Below are positions 60,062 to 64,000 of a stretch of DNA of 64,000 nt, in pieces. The stretch is taken from assembly GCA_002723385.1 (NCBI GenBank), contig PBNY01000051.1, positions 29,951 to 93,950 of the forward strand. Direction: 5' to 3'. The position numbers were made by a program, and so were the translations under genes. Numbering within the stretch: position 1 is the stretch's first letter; every line of letters starts with the position of its first letter. The DNA comes from Oceanospirillaceae bacterium (GTDB lineage Bacteria > Pseudomonadota > Gammaproteobacteria > Pseudomonadales > Oceanobacteraceae). Under the pieces are notes generated by a model. The model was not told the origin of the DNA. It worked only from the letters and a program-made list of their open reading frames with translations, and did not search any database.

Positions 60062-60895
60062 ATGCAGGAACAACAGCGCCGGGATTATTTGCAAGCGATG
60101 GGGATTCCGGTCTGGATTCCTCGTCGTGAGCTACCGTTCGCGGCACCCAGCCGCTTGTTATCTGCCGAACAGGCGGCCGCCGAAGCGCGTGAATCACAAG
60201 ACAACATGGCGTTGGCTGCCCGTTTGCACGGTCAGGCCAGTGCCATGGCCGCGCTGGATGATCTGGTTCCACCACGAGATTCTCATCATGCTGCTTCAGG
60301 GCCATCCTCTCATCCCGATGCTTCTTCGCGTTCCGGCTCTGCAGACTCTGGTGCGCCATCCTTGTCAGTCAGCCCGTCAGAAATCAACGTCAAATCTGAC
60401 AGCAACGCTGTAAACCGTTCGGCTTCGCAGTCATCAGCTACTGATGTCGCTGAGACTGTTCCGGTGGTGGATATGACACCGCCGCGTTTCGAATTGCATT
60501 GCGTACTCACCGGCCCGGTACTTTGGATGTGTGATGATCAGATGGCTTTGCCATCGCTGAGACAGTTCGCCGCACGGGTTGCCATGGCGATGAAATATCC
60601 GCCTGAGACACTCTCGCCGGTGACGTTCCATTGGCCATTTATTGACAACCCAAGGGAAGATCAAAGCGCTCCGGTTGCTCGTCAGGCGTTGGCCGCGCAA
60701 TGGTCTTTTTTCCAGCACCATGGAGCCAGAGCGCTGGTTGGCTTTGGTGAACAGGCGGTGACCTGGGCTCAGCCGCTGTGCCAGCAACACCACGTTGTTG
60801 CGGAATCTGTGATGTCCGTCATGTCGGATGCCAGCCTGAAACGCCAGCTGTGGCTGAGCTTGCGATCCTGGGCGTTTGAATCACCCGGAGAATAA
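60062..60895 (+). CDS. HolD-like protein, candidate DNA polymerase III psi subunit
   Basis: The 277-residue protein begins MQEQQRRDYLQAMGIPVWIP. This resembles the start of E. coli HolD (MTSRRDWQLQQLGITQWSLR), the part that binds chi. A Ser/Ala/Asp-rich linker (about 65-150) leads to a C-terminal domain with WMCDDQMALPSLRQFAARVA and QWSFFQHHGARALVGFGEQA. It lies just before rimI, as holD does in E. coli; the larger pseudomonad psi subunit is in the same setting. The linker makes it about twice E. coli length. The call rests on position and the N-terminal match. Confidence 0.6.
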   Translation: MQEQQRRDYLQAMGIPVWIPRRELPFAAPSRLLSAEQAAAEARESQDNMALAARLHGQASAMAALDDLVPPRDSHHAASGPSSHPDASSRSGSADSGAPSLSVSPSEINVKSDSNAVNRSASQSSATDVAETVPVVDMTPPRFELHCVLTGPVLWMCDDQMALPSLRQFAARVAMAMKYPPETLSPVTFHWPFIDNPREDQSAPVARQALAAQWSFFQHHGARALVGFGEQAVTWAQPLCQQHHVVAESVMSVMSDASLKRQLWLSLRSWAFESPGE

Positions 60896-60899
60896 CTCC

Positions 60900-61343
60900 T
60901 TGTGCACGATTGATATTGCAACCTTATCGGATTTGGCGGCTCTGATGGAGATAGAGCAGGCCAGTCATTTCCATCCCTGGAAACCGTCAATCATGGAGCG
61001 TTACCTGAAGCAGGGGACGGTCGTTGCCATGCGTTGCGACGGCATTCTGACGGGCTTTGCGATTGTTACCGTGGTTGCGGGTGATGCGGAGTTGCTGAAT
61101 ATCGCCGTTGCTCCGGCTGCTCGTGGCATGGGCTATGCTAAACAATTGATGGCAGCGGTTGAGGAGAAGGCCTCATCGCAACAGGCCGAACGGATTTTTC
61201 TGGAAGTACGCGCCAGTAACGTGGCAGCGATCGGCCTTTATGAACAACACGGCTATTGTCAGACAGGTGTACGGCCTCGCTATTATCCAGCCCCGGAAGG
61301 AAGGGAGGATGCCTGGCTGTACTGTCAGGAGTTAACTCTATGA
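60900..61343 (+). CDS. rimI: Ribosomal protein bS18 alanine N-acetyltransferase
   Basis: RimI acetylates the N-terminal alanine of ribosomal protein S18. A TTG start at 60900 is chosen because CGGAG lies nine bases upstream, giving 147 residues, the usual size; a TTG at 60876 would overlap the upstream gene. GNAT motifs are LLNIAVAPAARGMGYAKQL (acetyl-CoA loop RGMGYA) and EVRASNVAAIGLYEQHGY. The stop overlaps the next start (ATGA). Confidence 0.93.
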   Translation: MCTIDIATLSDLAALMEIEQASHFHPWKPSIMERYLKQGTVVAMRCDGILTGFAIVTVVAGDAELLNIAVAPAARGMGYAKQLMAAVEEKASSQQAERIFLEVRASNVAAIGLYEQHGYCQTGVRPRYYPAPEGREDAWLYCQELTL

Positions 61344-61996
61344 ACGGGATCTTCCCGTCGTTCTTTCTGGTGCTTTGTGCGGTGGTATCGGCAGTCTGGG
61401 TCGGCTGGGCAGCCTGGGGCAGTAACTGGTCGGCTTTATTCAGCAATCGCAGCGCGCAACATTTTTTCTTCGGCAGTTCACTGGTTATGGCGGCGTTCTG
61501 GTTTATGCAGGCCGGGGTATTGCCGGGTCTGAGTTTTCATATTCTTGCGTTAACCGCTGTCACTCTGATGATGGGCTGGCGTTTGACCATGGTGGCGGCG
61601 ACGTTGACGCAGCTTGGGCTGACGCTGGTGGGGCAGGTGGAATGGTCGATGCTCGGGTATCAGCTGTTGTTCGGATGTCTGATGCCCATCGCTTTCTCGT
61701 TCTGGTTCTACTGCATGGTCTACAAGCGTCTGACCCACAATCCCTTTATTTATATTCTGGTGGCCGGATTTCTGAACGCCGGATTTACCCATGCGTTTTC
61801 TGATCTGATCAACAGCGCCAGCTATTGGCTGGCGGGCAGTTATTCACTTGGCCAGATTTGGCATGACTACCTGCGTTATCTGCCATTGATGATGTTCCCC
61901 GAGGGTGTGGTCAACGGCATGTTTATTTCCGGGATGGTGGCGTTCCACAGTCGCTGGCTTAGTACCTTCGACGAAGATTCCTACTTCAGCAAGTAA
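61340..61996 (+). CDS. Integral membrane protein, CbiM-like (energy-coupling factor permease family)
   Basis: The ATG at 61340 overlaps the rimI stop and gives 218 residues with about six hydrophobic helices (FFLVLCAVVSAVWVGWAAW, LSFHILALTAVTLMMGWRL, LLFGCLMPIAFSFWFYCMV). The layout, with MMGWR after a central helix and a PEGVVNGMFISGM end, resembles CbiM-type permeases. The metal-binding N-terminal His of true CbiM is absent. No ATPase gene is near, so transport is uncertain. Confidence 0.65.
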   Translation: MNGIFPSFFLVLCAVVSAVWVGWAAWGSNWSALFSNRSAQHFFFGSSLVMAAFWFMQAGVLPGLSFHILALTAVTLMMGWRLTMVAATLTQLGLTLVGQVEWSMLGYQLLFGCLMPIAFSFWFYCMVYKRLTHNPFIYILVAGFLNAGFTHAFSDLINSASYWLAGSYSLGQIWHDYLRYLPLMMFPEGVVNGMFISGMVAFHSRWLSTFDEDSYFSK

Positions 61997-62009
61997 CGTT
62001 ACCTGGCAG

Positions 62010-62040
62010 AAGCACGCGTTAACGCGGCGCGTGCTTTTGC
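62010..62040. terminator. Terminator overlapping the 3' end of the response regulator gene
   Basis: A 9-bp perfect stem (AAGCACGCG with CGCGTGCTT) followed by TTG lies 14 bp after the CbiM-like gene. It includes the last codons of the convergent response regulator, so the dyad is shared. Confidence 0.6.
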
Positions 62041-62552
62041 AGTTTGCGCTGCAAGGTTCTGCGGTGCATGTTCAAGGCTCTGGCGGTTGCAGAAATATTG
62101 CCATCGTTTTCATTCAGCACCCGCTGAATGTGTTCCCACTCCAGGCGTTCGACGGACATCAGCGCTTCCGGTTCGGCGGGAGTGGATTCCTCAACTTCCG
62201 TTTCCTCTCCAAAGGCCTTCATCAGTTCGTTTAATGTCGCGGGTTTGTGGAGGTAGTTGTAAGCCCCCAGTTTTACCGCTTCCACTGCAGTAGCAATGCT
62301 GGCGTAACCGGTGAGCATCACGATGCGTAAATCGGGTTGGATTTGCAGCAAACCCGGAATCAGATTCAGGCCGGATTCCTGTTCCATGCGTAAATCCAGC
62401 GTTGCCCAGTCGGGCTGGAATTCCTGACAGGTCAGTGTGGCTGAACGGGCATCCGTTGCCGTGGCAGTCTCAAAGCCCTGGCGGCCCAGACTGCGATTCA
62501 GGGTACGGACGAAATGTTCGTCATCATCAATGATCAGGATTTTCTTCGACAT
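62019..62552 (-). CDS. Response regulator of the RegA/PrrA/RoxR family
   Basis: The 177-residue protein has a receiver domain (acidic DDD at 10-12 region, phosphoacceptor Asp53 in LDLRMEQESGL, Lys103 in LHKP). A linker and a Fis-type helix-turn-helix follow (GNISATARALNMHRRTLQRK). The highly conserved LTGYASIATAVEAVKLGA stretch marks the RegA/ActR/PrrA/RoxR family, which controls respiration and redox genes. Its likely sensor is the partial kinase at the right edge, separated from it by gcdH. Confidence 0.92.
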   Translation of the reverse strand: MSKKILIIDDDEHFVRTLNRSLGRQGFETATATDARSATLTCQEFQPDWATLDLRMEQESGLNLIPGLLQIQPDLRIVMLTGYASIATAVEAVKLGAYNYLHKPATLNELMKAFGEETEVEESTPAEPEALMSVERLEWEHIQRVLNENDGNISATARALNMHRRTLQRKLQKHAPR

Positions 62553-62640
62553 GGGTTGGCTTAAACACAGAGATTTACTGCAGTGTATGTGAGGCCAATG
62601 GCTTCATCCAGCCTCACACTGTGAATGCAGAATTCCGGCG

Positions 62641-63816
62641 TCAGAAAAACGCCTGAATCCCGGTTTGGGCGCGTCCCAGAATCAGGGCGTGGATATCGTG
62701 GGTGCCTTCGTAAGTGTTGACAGCTTCCAGGTTCATCACGTGCCGAATCACACCGTACTCATCGGAAACGCCATTGCCTCCGTGCATGTCACGGGCCTGA
62801 CGGGCCACATCCAGTGCTTTGCCGCAGTTGTTGCGTTTCATCAGCGAGATCAGCTCGACCGGGCAGGCGTCGTTGTCCATCAGACGGCCCAGCTGGATAC
62901 AGCCCTGCAAGCCCAGCGAAATTTCGGTTTGCATGTCCGCCAGTTTCTTCTGGATCAGCTGGTTGCTGGCCAGAGGGCGCTGGAACTGAATCCGGTCGAG
63001 AGTGTACTGACGTGCTGCGTGCCAGCAGAATTCCGCGGCGCCCATCGCGCCCCAGGCGATGCCATAGCGGGCCTTGTTGAGGCAGCCAAACGGCCCGGCC
63101 AGCCCCTTGACGTTTGGCAGCAGGTTGTCTTCTGGCACGAACACGTTATCCATCACGATTTCACCGGTGATCGATGCTCGCAGGGAGAACTTGCCCTGAA
63201 TCACCGGAGCCGACAGACCTTCCATGCCTTTTTCGAGGATAAAGCCGCGAATCTTGCCATCGAGCTTGGCCCAGACCACCATCACATCAGCCACAGGGGA
63301 ATTGGTGATCCACATTTTGGCACCGTTCAGACAGTAGCCGCCATCGACCGATTCTGCACGGCTTTCCATATTGTTGGGATCAGAACCGACGTTGGGTTCG
63401 GTCAGACCAAAGCAGCCGATGTATTCGCCGGAAGCCAGCTTGGGCAGGTATTTCTGACGTTGCTCTTCGCTGCCGTAGGCGTAAATCGGGTGCATAACCA
63501 GAGAAGACTGCACGCTCATGGCCGAGCGATAGCCGCTGTCGACGCTTTCGACTTCGCGCGCAATCAGGCCATAACTGGTGTAGTTGGTACCGGCGCCGCC
63601 ATACTCTTCTGGCAAAGTACAACCGAGCAAGCCCAGATCGCCCATTTCCTGCATGATTTCGGTGTGGAAAATTTCATTCCGGTTGGCTTCCAGCACCCTC
63701 GGCAGTAATTTTTCCTGACAGTAGTTGTGGGCTGTATCGCGGATAGCGCGTTCGTCTTCGGTTAGCTGGCTTTCCAGCAGGAAAGGGTCTTTCCAGTCAA
63801 AGGCAGGTGTGCTCAT
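62641..63816 (-). CDS. gcdH: Glutaryl-CoA dehydrogenase
   Basis: GcdH oxidises and decarboxylates glutaryl-CoA to crotonyl-CoA in lysine and tryptophan breakdown, passing electrons to ETF. The start [20 protein letters not shown] at 63816 (GGAAG seven bases upstream) gives 391 residues; the longer frame to 63984 overlaps the kinase gene. Signatures are [38 protein letters not shown] and the catalytic Glu in [15 protein letters not shown]. It starts 22 bp after the kinase stop codon. Confidence 0.95.
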   Translation of the reverse strand: MSTPAFDWKDPFLLESQLTEDERAIRDTAHNYCQEKLLPRVLEANRNEIFHTEIMQEMGDLGLLGCTLPEEYGGAGTNYTSYGLIAREVESVDSGYRSAMSVQSSLVMHPIYAYGSEEQRQKYLPKLASGEYIGCFGLTEPNVGSDPNNMESRAESVDGGYCLNGAKMWITNSPVADVMVVWAKLDGKIRGFILEKGMEGLSAPVIQGKFSLRASITGEIVMDNVFVPEDNLLPNVKGLAGPFGCLNKARYGIAWGAMGAAEFCWHAARQYTLDRIQFQRPLASNQLIQKKLADMQTEISLGLQGCIQLGRLMDNDACPVELISLMKRNNCGKALDVARQARDMHGGNGVSDEYGVIRHVMNLEAVNTYEGTHDIHALILGRAQTGIQAFF

Positions 63817-63838
63817 GGTGTGCTTCCGTTGGTGTTTC

Positions 63839-64000
63839 TTATTGTGATCTCGTGAGTGAGAGTTCTGTTCGGTCTTGTGCGGATGCGCTCTCGTCAGCTG
63901 CAACGCTTGGCAGACGGAGCTGGCAAAGGCTGCTGCCATCTTCCAGGGGTTGCAGGTGAATGCTGCCGCCAAATTGCTCCACACTGGCGTTGCTGAGGTA
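63839..64000 (-). CDS. Sensor histidine kinase, C-terminal fragment (RegB/RoxS-like)
   Basis: On the minus strand a frame open from the right edge runs 53 residues to a TAA at 63839. It reads [20 protein letters not shown], then [10 protein letters not shown], the end of a histidine-kinase ATPase domain (FGG, then GSxxxxxLP). The start lies outside the window. A short hydrophilic tail ends it. Its position next to a RoxR/RegA-type regulator suggests it is the partner sensor. Confidence 0.7.
   Translation of the reverse strand, partial: YLSNASVEQFGGSIHLQPLEDGSSLCQLRLPSVAADESASAQDRTELSLTRSQ

Noticed and set aside
62665..63708. 347-codon open frame antisense to gcdH
   Set aside because: It lies opposite a certain gcdH and has no ribosome site or domain.

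Overview
The window reads as chromosomal DNA of a marine-type gammaproteobacterium, probably near the Oceanospirillales/Pseudomonadales. This rests on gene order: mpl-ubiX, leuS-lptE-holA, a HolD-like gene next to rimI, an mmsR-mmsA-mmsB valine cluster and a RoxSR-type two-component pair. GC content looks to be in the mid-50s per cent by eye. I saw no rRNA or tRNA genes, prophage, transposase or CRISPR array. The species cannot be fixed from sequence alone.

Layout, left end to 25 kb. The window opens inside an outer-membrane beta-barrel gene, followed by a periplasmic binding-protein-like gene and a hybrid sensor kinase (one sensory operon). Next come fbp (minus), mpl-ubiX plus a small membrane protein, a peroxiredoxin-glutaredoxin fusion, and three poorly characterised genes. 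A minus-strand leuS-lptE-holA operon follows, then a diheme cytochrome c4-like protein behind an FNR-like site, a fused 5-oxoprolinase, and grxD. After that is a porin with an FMN-binding protein and a PepSY membrane protein that look like a small envelope redox cassette, and a large MalT-like (LAL) regulator.

25-45 kb. The gap between the convergent LAL and LysR genes is completely filled by an 88-bp tandem repeat (about 6.6 copies), each unit carrying two hairpins. A LysR/MFS divergent pair and an L,D-transpeptidase come next. A six-gene glycogen/alpha-glucan operon follows (glgC, a GH57 glucanotransferase-like enzyme, malQ, glgB, glgA, glgP), with tight or overlapping junctions from malQ onward. 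Between glgP and the rRNA hydroxylase gene rlhA lies an Abi-like HEPN gene with REP-like palindromes on one side and an orphan bidirectional terminator on the other. A markedly AT-rich gene for a secreted repeat protein, probably a beta-propeller, follows; it looks recently acquired.

45 kb to the right end. An AraC-type regulator (MmsR-like) is divergent from a valine/isobutyrate catabolic operon: mmsA, acyl-CoA dehydrogenase, enoyl-CoA hydratase, 3-hydroxyisobutyryl-CoA hydrolase, mmsB, a PrpE-like acyl-CoA synthetase and an SDR. Its acyl-CoA dehydrogenase should pass electrons to EtfAB, encoded about 8 kb away on the minus strand. A small Cys-rich lipoprotein, an SPFH protein and a flavodoxin behind a good Fur-box candidate lie between. 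The right end holds leuA, a HolD-like (DNA polymerase III psi) gene, rimI and a CbiM-like membrane protein. The last operon (minus) has the C-terminus of a sensor kinase, glutaryl-CoA dehydrogenase (gcdH) and a RoxR/RegA-type response regulator, so gcdH sits between the two halves of a redox-sensing system.

No completely new system could be proven. The best leads are the porin/FMN/PepSY cassette, the 88-bp double-hairpin array, the Abi locus with its orphan terminator, and the AT-rich secreted repeat protein.
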